Assembly: GCA_049115955.1 (NCBI GenBank)
Contig: JAGDZJ010000005.1
Coordinates: 62,001 to 126,000 of the forward strand
DNA length: 64,000 nt
Source of the DNA: Salinispirillum sp049115955
Lineage (GTDB): Bacteria; Pseudomonadota; Gammaproteobacteria; Pseudomonadales; Natronospirillaceae
Direction: 5' to 3'
Shown: positions 44,074-52,622 of the stretch, piece by piece
Layout of the letters: each line of letters starts with the position of its first letter
Position numbering within the stretch: the stretch's first letter is position 1
Position numbers and translations under genes: made by a program
The notes under the pieces: model-generated
Database searches by the model: none
What the model saw: the letters and a program-made list of their open reading frames with translations, nothing else
Told to the model about the DNA's origin: nothing

Positions 44074-45615
44074 CACCTGCTCACGGGCCATTTGCTCTAT
44101 GCGATCCACTTGCGTTGCGCCTTCACCCATGTCGCTGTGCGTCGACTCAGCACCTTCGGCAATGCGCATGGTCGAGGTTGATATTTCGTTAGCGGCGATC
44201 TCTTGTTGGGACGCTGCGACCGAAATGTTGTCGGTACCTTTTTCAATGTCACTGATGGATTGCAGAATTAAATCCATCTGCTCACCCGCATGATTGATCA
44301 CCTCAACCCCTTCGGCGGCTTCTTTGTGACTGCGTTCAATGGCGCCCACCGCGCGCTGCGTCGCCTCCGCTAAATGGTTCAATAACCCGCTGATGGACAC
44401 CGTGCTGTCTTGCGTGCGCTGCGCCAAACTGCGCACTTCGTCGGCCACGACCGCAAACCCGCGACCCTGCTCACCGGCACGCGCCGCTTCGATGGCGGCA
44501 TTCAACGCCAGCAAGTTCGTTTGTTCGGCGATCGCCCCGATGCTGTCGACCGCGCTCTTGATGCTACCGGAGTCGGTCGCCAATTGGCTGATTACCGAAT
44601 TGGCTTGGTTAACTTCGTGATTCAAGGCTTTTACTTTGTCTACTGCACTGCGCAACGCGGTATTACTGTCACGTACCTGCTGGCTGACTTCGACCGTGCG
44701 CGTCGCGGTTAGCCGCGTATTTTCCGCCACTTCACGAATGGTCGCGGACATTTCATGCACCGCAGAGGCCACGGTATCGGTGTCGTTGCGTTGTTGACCG
44801 ACGCGATCCGCCACCTGATGTATACGAGTACTGGTCAGGTGTGTAGCTTCGCTCAGTTCACCGGCCAAACTGCCCAGCCGCCCAAGCACCGTGCGGAGGT
44901 GGTGTTGTTGCATCAGTACCGCTAAGCGACTGCGGCCCAACGGGCCTATATCGCCGGTGTAGACGTATTGCGCAACGAGGTCATCCACCACCTCGACAGC
45001 GTGCTTCATATGCTTGTTCAGCAGACGTGGAAACATCAAAGCACCCAGTACAGGTGACGCGAGCAGCAATACGGCCTGACTGATTAACCCTACCGTGCCC
45101 AAGCTCAATACGTTCAGCAGTACCAACAACAACACACCCAACGCCAAGCCAAAACCCGCGAAGGGTGCGTAAGCACGTGCATGATCGCCCCATGAAAATG
45201 GCTTTTTACCAGCATTTAAGCGCCCATACAGCCGTTCAGCACGTTCCTGCATGACGGGGTCTGTTTGCACACGAACGGATTCATAACCGACAATTTTGTC
45301 GTGTTCCCAGACCGGTACCACATAGGCATCCACCCAATAGTGATCGCCGTTCTTGCAACGGTTTTTAACCAAGCCCATCCACGGCTTACCCGACTGAATA
45401 CGCTCCCACAGCATGGCAAAGCCCGCGCCAGGCATATCAGGGTGGCGCAGAATGTTATGCGCTTCACCCAGCAACTCTTCACGGCGATAGCCACTGATCT
45501 TTACGAAGGTGTCGTTCACATGTGTGATGCGACTTTTAGGGTCGGTGGCAGAGATGATTTGCTCGCCGGGTTTCAGCTTTACTTCACGCTGGGTAACAGC
45601 ACCGGTCTTACGCAT
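44047..45615 (-). CDS. PAS-containing methyl-accepting chemotaxis protein (Aer-like)
   Basis: The 522-residue receptor has an N-terminal cytoplasmic PAS domain at about residues 20-115 ('ISATDPKSRITHVNDTFVKISGYRREELLG', 'NGDHYWVDAYVVPVWE'). This matches Aer and related energy/redox taxis receptors that bind FAD. A central hydrophobic hairpin (about 150-195) anchors it without a periplasmic domain. The signalling domain has the tip 'EQTNLLALNAAIEAARAGEQ'. It would sense electron-transport state rather than a ligand, fitting a cell that switches between O2 and nitrate. FAD binding is inferred. Confidence 0.9.
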   Translation of the reverse strand: MRKTGAVTQREVKLKPGEQIISATDPKSRITHVNDTFVKISGYRREELLGEAHNILRHPDMPGAGFAMLWERIQSGKPWMGLVKNRCKNGDHYWVDAYVVPVWEHDKIVGYESVRVQTDPVMQERAERLYGRLNAGKKPFSWGDHARAYAPFAGFGLALGVLLLVLLNVLSLGTVGLISQAVLLLASPVLGALMFPRLLNKHMKHAVEVVDDLVAQYVYTGDIGPLGRSRLAVLMQQHHLRTVLGRLGSLAGELSEATHLTSTRIHQVADRVGQQRNDTDTVASAVHEMSATIREVAENTRLTATRTVEVSQQVRDSNTALRSAVDKVKALNHEVNQANSVISQLATDSGSIKSAVDSIGAIAEQTNLLALNAAIEAARAGEQGRGFAVVADEVRSLAQRTQDSTVSISGLLNHLAEATQRAVGAIERSHKEAAEGVEVINHAGEQMDLILQSISDIEKGTDNISVAASQQEIAANEISTSTMRIAEGAESTHSDMGEGATQVDRIEQMAREQVSLIDRFGR

Positions 45616-45761
45616 ATCTCATCTCCTTTCCATTGATGGTTGGGTAGCCCATGGTCAACTGATGTACTTCGTACAGTATATTACTTTATGGAATTCCCTT
45701 ATTGCCAGCTACCCATTAATGATAATTGGCCCTGTTTTCTAGAGGTAGTGTTGCTTATCCA

Positions 45762-45775
45762 TTGATCTGCATCAA
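45762..45775 (+). promoter_or_regulatory. FNR/Anr binding site upstream of moeA
   Basis: TTGAT-N4-ATCAA is present exactly, the full FNR/Anr consensus. Its centre (45768.5) would place a class-II start site near 45810. The region about 32 bases downstream (TAGCCT, 45797-45802) is only a weak -10. This geometry supports the moeA start at 45841 rather than 45811, since it leaves about 30 bases of leader. Confidence 0.8.
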
Positions 45776-45840
45776 CCTATTGAAACGATCCGAAGATAGC
45801 CTAGAACGCTATGCCATCAGAACCCAGCGTAAGGTCCGTC

Positions 45841-47079
45841 ATGAACGAATGTTGCCAGACTATTGACTTGTTAAGCCTAGAAGATGCCATAGCTCTCCTT
45901 CAGAGGAGTCTCCAGCCCATAACAGAAAGCGCCACCTTACCCCTATTGTCGGCATTGAACCATACGCTCGCGCGTCCTGTGGTTGCCCCTTGTAGTGTGC
46001 CGCCGCTAACCAGTTCTGCTATGGACGGCTATGCCCTCAGTGCAGACGCTGACCTCCATACCGGTAGTCATTTCCAGATTGTGGGCACCAGTAGTGCAGG
46101 CAGACCATGGACAGGCACCTTACTACCCATGCAAGCGGTGCGGATTATGACCGGTGCGGCAGTACCCGCTGGTGCAACGGCGGTGGTGATGCAAGAAAGT
46201 GCCGTGCGCACTTCGGCCAACTTAGTGCTGAGCGCTGATGTATCCCCTGGAGAACACATACGACCGGCAGGCGACGACATTCAGCAAGGCAGTATGGTAT
46301 TGACTACAGGCACCACTTTAACGCCGTCGACAATAGCCGCACTGGCTGCCCTCGGAAGAACAACGGTGGAGGTTATACGCCCGCTACGTGTCGCGCTGGC
46401 CACCACTGGCAACGAACTGCATCAACCCGGCCGCCCTTTGTCGCTTGGGGGTATCTACGATAGCAATAGCACACTTCTGCAAGCATTATTGCGCTCACTT
46501 CCTGTTACCGTCACTGATCTTGGCATTATACCGGACAATCCTTCGGCCCTACGCCAAGCATTTTCCCACGCCGCCATGAGCCATGATGTACTCATTTCTA
46601 CCGGCGGCGTTTCCGTTGGCGACACCGATCATACCGGCCAAGTATTGGCGGACTTGGGCGCCATAGACTTCTGGAAGCTGGCGCTGAAACCTGGCAAGCC
46701 CATGGCGTTTGGACAGATTGATCAAACGTATTTTTTTGGTCTGCCCGGAAACCCAGTCGGCGCAATGGTGACCGCGCAACTGCTGGTGCTCCCTGCATTA
46801 GGTGTTTTACTGGGGCATGGCTGGCGCAACCCTTTGCGCTTTTCTGCTCTGACAACGACGCGGATAAACAAAAAACCCGGGCGCTTGGACGTGCAACGGG
46901 CGCAAATAATTCGGCGTTCAGATGGCCAATGGCTAGTCACCCCCGTACCTCAGCAAGGTTCACATCAGCTTACTGGCCTGATGGCCGCCAACGCCTATGC
47001 CGTGTTGTCTGCTGAGGCGAGCGACATCCCGGAAAACACATTAGTGGACGTTATACCCTTTAGCCTCAATCAGCTTTAG
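45841..47079 (+). CDS. moeA: Molybdopterin molybdotransferase MoeA
   Basis: MoeA inserts molybdate into adenylated molybdopterin, giving the cofactor used by nitrate reductase. I start at ATG 45841, with AAGG seven bases upstream; a frame ATG at 45811 has no ribosome site and coincides with the predicted transcription start. The 412 residues match the family. Conserved parts are 'PPLTSSAMDGYAL', 'RIMTGAAVPAGATAVVMQE', 'STGGVSVGDTDHTGQVL' and 'LALKPGKPMAFG', then 'FGLPGNPVGAMV'. A perfect FNR box upstream suggests induction without oxygen. Confidence 0.94.
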   Translation: MNECCQTIDLLSLEDAIALLQRSLQPITESATLPLLSALNHTLARPVVAPCSVPPLTSSAMDGYALSADADLHTGSHFQIVGTSSAGRPWTGTLLPMQAVRIMTGAAVPAGATAVVMQESAVRTSANLVLSADVSPGEHIRPAGDDIQQGSMVLTTGTTLTPSTIAALAALGRTTVEVIRPLRVALATTGNELHQPGRPLSLGGIYDSNSTLLQALLRSLPVTVTDLGIIPDNPSALRQAFSHAAMSHDVLISTGGVSVGDTDHTGQVLADLGAIDFWKLALKPGKPMAFGQIDQTYFFGLPGNPVGAMVTAQLLVLPALGVLLGHGWRNPLRFSALTTTRINKKPGRLDVQRAQIIRRSDGQWLVTPVPQQGSHQLTGLMAANAYAVLSAEASDIPENTLVDVIPFSLNQL

Positions 47080-47140
47080 ATGTACCCTTACAGCACAATC
47101 GGTTTTGAGAACACTACAACCAAAAAGGCGGTAACGCGCA

Positions 47141-47545
47141 GTGATACTCTACAGTACCTTAAAAGTTCTGCACATTAGCTTCGCGCTCTTGAGTATTAGT
47201 GGATTTCTGGTTCGTGGTTACTGGATGTGGCACGCATCGCCGTGGTTGAATCATCCGGTAACGCGCCGTCTTCCTCATGTGATCGACACACTGTTTTTGC
47301 TGTGCGGTCTGGGTCTGATGTTGGTGATCAAACAATACCCGTTCGTGAACCATTGGCTCACGGCGAAAGTGCTCGCTTTAGTACTCTATATTCTTCTGGG
47401 TACATACGCGCTGAAGCGCGCACCCACGCGGAATCTACGTCTGATTTGCTTGATACTGGCAACACTGACTTTTGTGTACATCGTAGGCGTGGCCCGCACT
47501 TGGCACCCGGCCAGTTGGTTGTACGCCTTGTACTTATCCCGCTAA
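47141..47545 (+). CDS. SirB2-family membrane protein
   Basis: The 134-residue protein has four predicted helices and SirB2-family features: the N-terminal 'LKVLHISFALLSISGFLVRGYWM' with a conserved His, 'HVIDTLFLLCGLGLML', and a final 'GVARTWHP'. SirB2 proteins have no settled biochemical role; some relatives are named invasion gene regulators. The start is GTG at 47141 with AAGG further upstream. It follows moeA by 61 bases and may share its transcript. It overlaps the convergent next gene by 12 bases. Confidence 0.82.
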   Translation: MILYSTLKVLHISFALLSISGFLVRGYWMWHASPWLNHPVTRRLPHVIDTLFLLCGLGLMLVIKQYPFVNHWLTAKVLALVLYILLGTYALKRAPTRNLRLICLILATLTFVYIVGVARTWHPASWLYALYLSR

Positions 47546-47929
47546 CATCTGCACTGGCTCACCCCGACGATCAAACACCAGATACTGGCTGACCTTACCC
47601 GCGTGGATATGGTCCACCATCTGGTGTAATACGTCATCGGCCTGCTCCAGCGTAGGCGCATTGCCACCCAAGCCGAACAGTGCCCCGACAAACATCATAT
47701 CCCACGACTTTTGCACAGTTTCCGATTCCGCGACCAACTGTGAAAAGTCCACCACCTCGTCCGGTGCTTTATCCACACACAGCACTGGACTGAGATGTCC
47801 GCCCCCCTCCACCGGGCTTACACTCGCGGCTTCTGCTTGTGCAAACACAAATAGCAAGCGCTGGGGCTCGGACTGAGCACGAGCCAACCTCAGAAAATCG
47901 TTAAAGTCCGCCAGCTCAAATGACTGCAT
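47534..47929 (-). CDS. Small conserved protein, often annotated 'ribonucleotide reductase subunit alpha'-like; function unknown
   Basis: The 131-residue soluble protein starts at ATG 47929 with GGAGG eight bases upstream. It resembles small proteobacterial proteins carrying the names above, but it is far too short for a ribonucleotide reductase catalytic subunit and has none of its cysteine motifs. Visible pattern: 'EPQRLLFVFAQAEA', 'PVLCVDKAPDEV', 'SWDMMFVGALFGLGG' and a C-terminal 'YLVFDRRGEPVQML'. It is 45 bases downstream of a DGC-domain gene on the same strand and likely co-transcribed. No function is assigned. Confidence 0.65.
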   Translation of the reverse strand: MQSFELADFNDFLRLARAQSEPQRLLFVFAQAEAASVSPVEGGGHLSPVLCVDKAPDEVVDFSQLVAESETVQKSWDMMFVGALFGLGGNAPTLEQADDVLHQMVDHIHAGKVSQYLVFDRRGEPVQMLAG

Positions 47930-47974
47930 GTATCTAACCTCCAAAAGATTGTCCTAATTTAAAACACGCAACGC

Positions 47975-48358
47975 TCACGCGGGTACGGCTAATATCGTTT
48001 GAACATGTCGGAATACCTGCTCTACATCCGCATCACTGCAATCCTGATGTTGTCGCTTCTTCAAGCCTAACTCGGTTAATAGCACCCAATGATCCGGGGC
48101 GATGCTATGCCGCGCAAGTGTGGCCCGAGCGCACTGCAACATGCAGCCATCTAGAGCCACAATGGGCCGACCGCTCTGCGCTTTCTTTAACAATGCAGGT
48201 ACGTCGCCACCCAAACCAGCAATGCAAGACATTTCAGCCAGGCCCTTACGATCCAGCATCACCGCCACATTATTGGCTAACTGCGCCACATTTGAACAAC
48301 CTGAGCAGGAATACACCAAGGGCAGCTGTTTGTCAGTAGTAATAATTAACTGTGTCAT
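47975..48358 (-). CDS. Putative zinc-binding DGC-domain protein
   Basis: The 127-residue protein matches the DGC family, named for a conserved Asp-Gly-Cys: here 'VALDGCMLQCARATL'. Other conserved cysteines lie in 'YSCSGCSNVAQLANNVAV' and 'MSCIAGLGGDV', giving five to six Cys that could bind metal. The biochemical role of the family is not established; members often sit near molybdoenzyme or anaerobic-respiration genes, as here between moeA and narK. A degenerate FNR-like site lies about 75 bases upstream. Confidence 0.82.
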   Translation of the reverse strand: MTQLIITTDKQLPLVYSCSGCSNVAQLANNVAVMLDRKGLAEMSCIAGLGGDVPALLKKAQSGRPIVALDGCMLQCARATLARHSIAPDHWVLLTELGLKKRQHQDCSDADVEQVFRHVQTILAVPA

Positions 48359-48426
48359 ATATCCGCCTCCTCAACCACACAATAACCAATTGGCTGTATA
48401 AAATAGTGACTTGTAGCAATATGTTA

Positions 48427-48440
48427 TTGATTACATACAA
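48427..48440 (-). promoter_or_regulatory. Degenerate FNR-like site upstream of the DGC gene
   Basis: TTGAT-N4-TACAA has a perfect left half and two mismatches in the right half. Its centre is 31 bases from a minus-strand TATTTT (48400-48405) that could be a -10, close to class-II spacing. Weak on its own, but consistent with neighbouring anaerobic genes. Confidence 0.35.
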
Positions 48441-48728
48441 AAATCCCGCTCAAACTACCCATAAAATATCGACTTATATACTCCTTAGTAAGTAGTCACA
48501 GCCTATTTATAGATAGGCGTATGAGATAATAATTAGGCGTTACGGGAAATTTATTTCTGTCAACATACCACTGCAATAACATGACTATCTTCAATATGGA
48601 ATCAGTAACTCTATCGAGATCACTCTGCAAATCATGCTTACTCATGACAAATCGCAGAATGCCAAAAAAGCATTAGCACAAGTCATAACGATGTTTCAGC
48701 CCTTAAATTCAGGACTTGTGGTCTGTAT

Positions 48729-48755
48729 GTGCCACCCAAGCAGCTTAGGTGGCAC
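48729..48755 (-). terminator. Hairpin downstream of narK
   Basis: GTGCCACC (48729-48736) and GGTGGCAC (48748-48755) form a perfect 8-bp stem, extended by AAG/CTT inside the loop. It lies 22 bases past the narK stop. On the minus strand no T run follows, so it may stabilise the 3' end or need Rho. Confidence 0.45.
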
Positions 48756-48776
48756 GAGGCCAGTATTTCTGGGTGC

Positions 48777-51440
48777 TCAGCAGGGCACTGGCGCGTTACG
48801 CCGACTGTATTGCCACCAGGTCAATACGAGCGCACTGATGTAAAAGGCGATAAAACCAGTAAATGCCGCACCGACCCCGCCTGTCGCTTCAAACGAGGTA
48901 CCGTAAGCCATCGGAATGAAAAAGCCACCGTAAGCCGCAATGGCTGAAATGAACCCGAGTACTGCAGCCGCTTCTTTATTGGCCTGCTTTTGGATCTCCA
49001 CTTTTTGAGTGCCTCCTAGCGCTCTGGTACGCAATGTATGGAAAATAACCGGTACCATTCGGAAGGTGGAACCGTTGGCTATGCCCGAAGCCACAAACAA
49101 AATCAGAAACATAAAAAAGAACCCGGCAAAGCTTCCCTCATCGTTTCCGCTCGGTATGAACTGCATTAAACCCATAACTCCGAGAGCCATCACCACGTAG
49201 ACCCAGAAAGTTACTCTAGCACCTCCCATGACATCGGCCAGTTTGCCTCCCACCGGCCTTGCCAGGGCACCCAATAATGGGCCAATAAACGCATAGCGAG
49301 TCGGGTCAACATCAGAGAACAGCATCCCAGACAGCATCGGGAATCCAGCGGCAAATCCGATAAAGCTGCCAAATGCACCAAGGTATAGCCAACACATCAA
49401 CCATGTGTGGCCACGCTTGAAGATGACGGATTGCTCTTTGAAGGATGAGCGGGCTGAAGCGATGTCATTCATGCCGAACCAGGCCGCGACTGAGGCAATA
49501 ATGATCAGCGGAACCCAGACCAGTGCGGCATTCTGCAGCCACACTGGATTGCCTGCTGATACGCCTGCAGACGCGACCAGCGGATCACCGCTAACCGGAC
49601 CCAGCACGCTGGCAGCAATGACGAGAGGGCCAATAAGCTGCATTGCTGACACGCCGAGGTTACCCAGGCCGGCATTCATGCCCATGGCACCGCCTTTCTC
49701 CTTCTGCGGATAGAAGAAGCTGATGTTGGCCATGCTGGAGGCAAAGTTCCCGCCACCAAACCCGCACATCAGCGCCAGAATCAACATGACGAGATAAGGC
49801 GTATCCGGGTTTTGCAAAGCCACACCAAGCCACAAGCAAGGCAGCAACAAACTGGCGGTGGAAATCGCTGTCCAGCGCCTTCCACCGACAACAGGTACGA
49901 CGAAGCTGTAGAAGATGCGCAGGGTTGCTCCCGAAAGCGACGGTAACGCAGCTAACCAGAATAATTGAGAGCTGGTGTAGGAAAAACCGACCTGCGGAAG
50001 CTTTACTACCAGAATGCTCCAGATTGACCAGACCGCGAACGCCAGAAACAGGTTGGGTATGGAAATCAACAGGTTGCGCCGTGCGATGCGTTTACCGGTC
50101 TCCGTCCAGTAGGTTGGGTCTTCCGGACGCCAGTCCTGAAGTACAAAGGGCGATGGCGTAGACAACTCGGGCAGGTCGGTGACGTCCTGCTGGTTGGCCC
50201 ATTCCAGCCGCTCCGCCTTGCGGATAGCGTAATGCATCCACGCCAGTGATGCGCTGGCAATAACAAACAGCAGCATGAATGCACTCTGCCAGACGCCAAC
50301 CACATCGTTGAGCATGCCGAAGGTCAGCGGTAGCAGGAAGCCACCCAGGCCTCCGATCATGCCAACAACGCCACCTACCGCACCGACGTGCATGGGATAA
50401 TAGACGGGAATATGTTTGAACACGGCGGCTTTGCCGAGCGACATAAAAAAGCCCAGCAGGAAAATCATGATGGTAAACGGCACTAGGCGGGTGCTCAGCT
50501 CAAAACTGTAGGTAGTAGAAATACCTGAAACGAGATATTTGGTAGGCGGGTAACTAAGCAGAAAAGTAAAAAATACCGACGCCACCAGCGTCCAGTACAT
50601 AACACGCCGCGCACCGTACCGGTCTGATAGCCAGCCACCCAAGATGCGGAACAGCGAGGCGGGTATGGTATATAAAGCCGCAATCGCACCTGCCGCGACG
50701 ACACTCAGGCCGTACACTTCCATCAGATAGTGTGGCAACCAGAGAGCGAGCGCGACAAAGGCGCCAAAAACAAAAAAGTAATAGAGCGCAAAGCGCCAGA
50801 CGCGAAGCTCCTTCAAAGGTGCTATCTGCTCGCCAAAGGTACGCTGTGCGGGCGCTTCATCGGGCACCGGATCCGGTTTTGCGAAAACAATAAAGGCAAC
50901 GCCCATCACTGCCAGTATGACTGCATAGACCTGAGCTGTGCCTTGCCAGCCCAGAAGAATCAACAGGAAGGGAGCCCCGAAATTGGTAAGGGCAGAGCCG
51001 ACGTTACCTGCCCCGAAAATTCCCAGTGCGGTGCCTTGCTTTCCGGCCTGATACCAGGCTGACGTGTAGGTAACCCCAACAATAAAGGAGCCACCTGCCA
51101 GGCCGACACCCAGCGCAGCAAGGAGCATCATCTCGTAGGTTGTTGCCAGGCTGAGCAGGTAAACCGCAATCGCTGCGGTGATCATCAGCAGGCCAAATAC
51201 CCAGCGGCCACCGAAGCGGTCAGACAGCAAGCCAAGAAACAGCCGGCTGATGGCCCCACTGAGAATCGGAGTCGCCATCAACAGACCCAACTGGCTGTCG
51301 CTGAGATTTAATTCCTGTTTGATCTGAATCCCGATGATGGAAAAGAGCGTCCAGGCTGCAAAGCAAAGCGTGAACGCAAGTGTCGACAAGCCTAAGGCCT
51401 GACGTTGATCCTTAGGGCTGTAATCACTTTGTCCAACCAT
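48777..51440 (-). CDS. narK: Fused NarK1-NarK2-type nitrate/nitrite transporter
   Basis: The 887-residue protein consists of two complete major-facilitator units, about residues 1-440 and 455-887, predicted 24 helices. Both halves carry nitrate/nitrite porter signatures: 'GAGNVGSALTNFGAP' in the first and 'GFGGGNFASSMANISFFYP' plus 'GLGNLGVSAMQLIGP' in the second. In Paracoccus the analogous fusion pairs proton-linked nitrate import (NarK1) with nitrate/nitrite exchange (NarK2), supplying NarG. The start is ATG at 51440. The promoter has an FNR box and -10 at class-II spacing. The linker has 'PSPFVLQDWRPEDPTYW'. Confidence 0.93.
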   Translation of the reverse strand: MVGQSDYSPKDQRQALGLSTLAFTLCFAAWTLFSIIGIQIKQELNLSDSQLGLLMATPILSGAISRLFLGLLSDRFGGRWVFGLLMITAAIAVYLLSLATTYEMMLLAALGVGLAGGSFIVGVTYTSAWYQAGKQGTALGIFGAGNVGSALTNFGAPFLLILLGWQGTAQVYAVILAVMGVAFIVFAKPDPVPDEAPAQRTFGEQIAPLKELRVWRFALYYFFVFGAFVALALWLPHYLMEVYGLSVVAAGAIAALYTIPASLFRILGGWLSDRYGARRVMYWTLVASVFFTFLLSYPPTKYLVSGISTTYSFELSTRLVPFTIMIFLLGFFMSLGKAAVFKHIPVYYPMHVGAVGGVVGMIGGLGGFLLPLTFGMLNDVVGVWQSAFMLLFVIASASLAWMHYAIRKAERLEWANQQDVTDLPELSTPSPFVLQDWRPEDPTYWTETGKRIARRNLLISIPNLFLAFAVWSIWSILVVKLPQVGFSYTSSQLFWLAALPSLSGATLRIFYSFVVPVVGGRRWTAISTASLLLPCLWLGVALQNPDTPYLVMLILALMCGFGGGNFASSMANISFFYPQKEKGGAMGMNAGLGNLGVSAMQLIGPLVIAASVLGPVSGDPLVASAGVSAGNPVWLQNAALVWVPLIIIASVAAWFGMNDIASARSSFKEQSVIFKRGHTWLMCWLYLGAFGSFIGFAAGFPMLSGMLFSDVDPTRYAFIGPLLGALARPVGGKLADVMGGARVTFWVYVVMALGVMGLMQFIPSGNDEGSFAGFFFMFLILFVASGIANGSTFRMVPVIFHTLRTRALGGTQKVEIQKQANKEAAAVLGFISAIAAYGGFFIPMAYGTSFEATGGVGAAFTGFIAFYISALVLTWWQYSRRNAPVPC

Positions 51441-51492
51441 TATGTACTCCGGCTGATGTATGGATCAGGCAATGCCACCTGATTTCCCTGAC

Positions 51493-51534
51493 ATTACATC
51501 AGGAGAGATTAGAAAAGTTTATGATCTAAATCAA
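51493..51534 (-). promoter_or_regulatory. narK promoter: FNR/Anr box and -10 at class-II spacing
   Basis: On the minus strand TTGAT-N4-ATCAT (51534 to 51521) matches the FNR consensus except for the last base. TGTAAT (51498 to 51493) is a five-of-six -10. Their centres are 32 bases apart, exactly the spacing of a class-II FNR promoter (box at -41.5). Transcription would start near 51486, about 46 bases before the narK ATG. Confidence 0.78.
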
Positions 51535-51793
51535 ATTATCAGTGAAGGGTGCAGGAACTGAATCAAAAACCCATATTTTTTCGATTTTATCTCATCCCTA
51601 GGAAATAAATATGCCTCCCAGCAAGATTTTTGATTGGTCAGTATTCAAACGATAATTATTAATTCGGTAACAGAATGTAATTTTTATGTTCTGGGATATC
51701 CGTTGGCTTTGTCTTAATGAAGTTGCTGAATTCCAGCTTGCCTTTGATTATCGCTATCGCTATCACCATCGTCATTGCGAGTTGATACACACC

Positions 51794-51822
51794 AAAAGCC
51801 CGATACTGTTACAGCATCGGGC
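51794..51822 (-). terminator. Hairpin terminator after the RIC gene
   Basis: GCCCGAT (51798-51804) and ATCGGGC (51816-51822) pair perfectly, with TGT/ACA pairing inside the loop. On the minus strand four T's follow (51797-51794). It lies 37 bases beyond the stop of the RIC gene. Confidence 0.55.
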
Positions 51823-51858
51823 ATAATTAGCGTGAGAAAAGTGGTTTTTAATATGTCT

Positions 51859-52593
51859 TTAACCACAACTGCCGCAACAGCTACCGGCTTCTCCATGCAC
51901 CGCACTCGATTCAATGGCCCCATCAACCCGCTCGAACAAAATATTGTTTTCCAGGTGTATGTGGTTCATCAAATCTTCTTCCAAAGTCTCTAAGCCGAGG
52001 TAGAGCGCGCGCCAGGTATTACAGGCCCCTTTGGGTAATGAAATGCCGTTGGTGAGTTTGTGCAACTCGCGCAACGCAGCCCCGTGTTCATCGTGCTCAA
52101 GGCGCATCATGCTGACTGGCGCTCGTGCCATCCTAGCGTTACCCGATTCCTGGGCCAGCATGGGAAACAGTATTTGCTCTTCTTTCTGCATGTGATCTTC
52201 CAATTCCACCAACATGGTTTGCAAATGCTCCGACAGGCCGTTCGGGCAGTGAGGATGAGACTCATGAACATATTCCACGCGAGCAGCCAGGCGGATTAAT
52301 TCGGGCAACTGCTGACGGTGCACATCGTGATAGCGCTGCAGAATAAAGTCGATCAATTCGCGATTGGTCGCATTATTCCACTGCGTTTCCGTGGGCGATT
52401 CATGTTGTAGCGCCTCTAGCTCGTGGGCTATTTCATAGGCATCCAGTTGCCGTTCAGTCGCCGCGCGGCGCAAGCTGTCTTTGCCGCCACAACAAAAATC
52501 CAGTTGGTGGGCGTGAAAAACGGCTGTTGCGCCTGGCAATAAACGAGCGATTTTTCCAACCGAGGTGTCCAGTAAGCGTTCTGCGGTTTCCAT
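51859..52593 (-). CDS. ytfE: RIC-family di-iron iron-sulfur cluster repair protein (YtfE/DnrN/NorA/ScdA-like)
   Basis: RIC proteins restore iron-sulfur clusters damaged by nitric oxide or oxidants, using a hemerythrin-like di-iron centre. The 244-residue protein has the N-terminal ScdA_N domain with the C34-C35-G motif ('LDFCCGGKDSLRRA') and a C-terminal hemerythrin domain with spaced His/Glu ligands ('HDVHRQQLPEL', 'LEDHMQKEEQILFP', 'LEHDEHGAALREL', 'MNHIHLENNILFERV'). The tail 'GSCCGSCG' is Cys-rich. It is divergent from nnrS, and NsrR-type operators lie between. NsrR control by NO is the expected regulation. Confidence 0.93.
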   Translation of the reverse strand: METAERLLDTSVGKIARLLPGATAVFHAHQLDFCCGGKDSLRRAATERQLDAYEIAHELEALQHESPTETQWNNATNRELIDFILQRYHDVHRQQLPELIRLAARVEYVHESHPHCPNGLSEHLQTMLVELEDHMQKEEQILFPMLAQESGNARMARAPVSMMRLEHDEHGAALRELHKLTNGISLPKGACNTWRALYLGLETLEEDLMNHIHLENNILFERVDGAIESSAVHGEAGSCCGSCG

Positions 52594-52622
52594 AGTAGTA
52601 CTCCAGCACTTAGGTAATAATC

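Larger units (their letters stand above)
48359..48776. other. Intergenic region between the DGC gene and narK
   Basis: These 418 bases are AT-rich compared with the flanks. They contain the presumed promoter of the DGC gene (degenerate FNR-like site at 48427-48440) and a hairpin downstream of narK (48729-48755). A 69-codon open frame at 48634-48843 runs into narK antisense and has no ribosome site or family features. I see no gene here. Confidence 0.5.
51441..51858. other. Intergenic region upstream of narK
   Basis: These 418 bases are AT-rich and hold the narK promoter with its FNR site and, at the far end, a hairpin after the RIC gene. A short imperfect ATCGCT/ATC repeat lies near 51748-51775. 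No open frame with family features or ribosome site was found. Confidence 0.5.

Noticed and set aside
47534..47929. Ribonucleotide reductase alpha subunit as a functional call
   Set aside because: The product has 131 residues and none of the catalytic cysteines or radical-site motifs; only the family nickname points that way.
48634..48843. 69-codon open frame downstream of narK
   Set aside because: It has no ribosome site, runs antisense into narK and shows no recognisable protein features.
51748..51775. Short ATCGCT-type repeat upstream of narK
   Set aside because: Only two to three imperfect units; not a CRISPR, iteron array or meaningful microsatellite.
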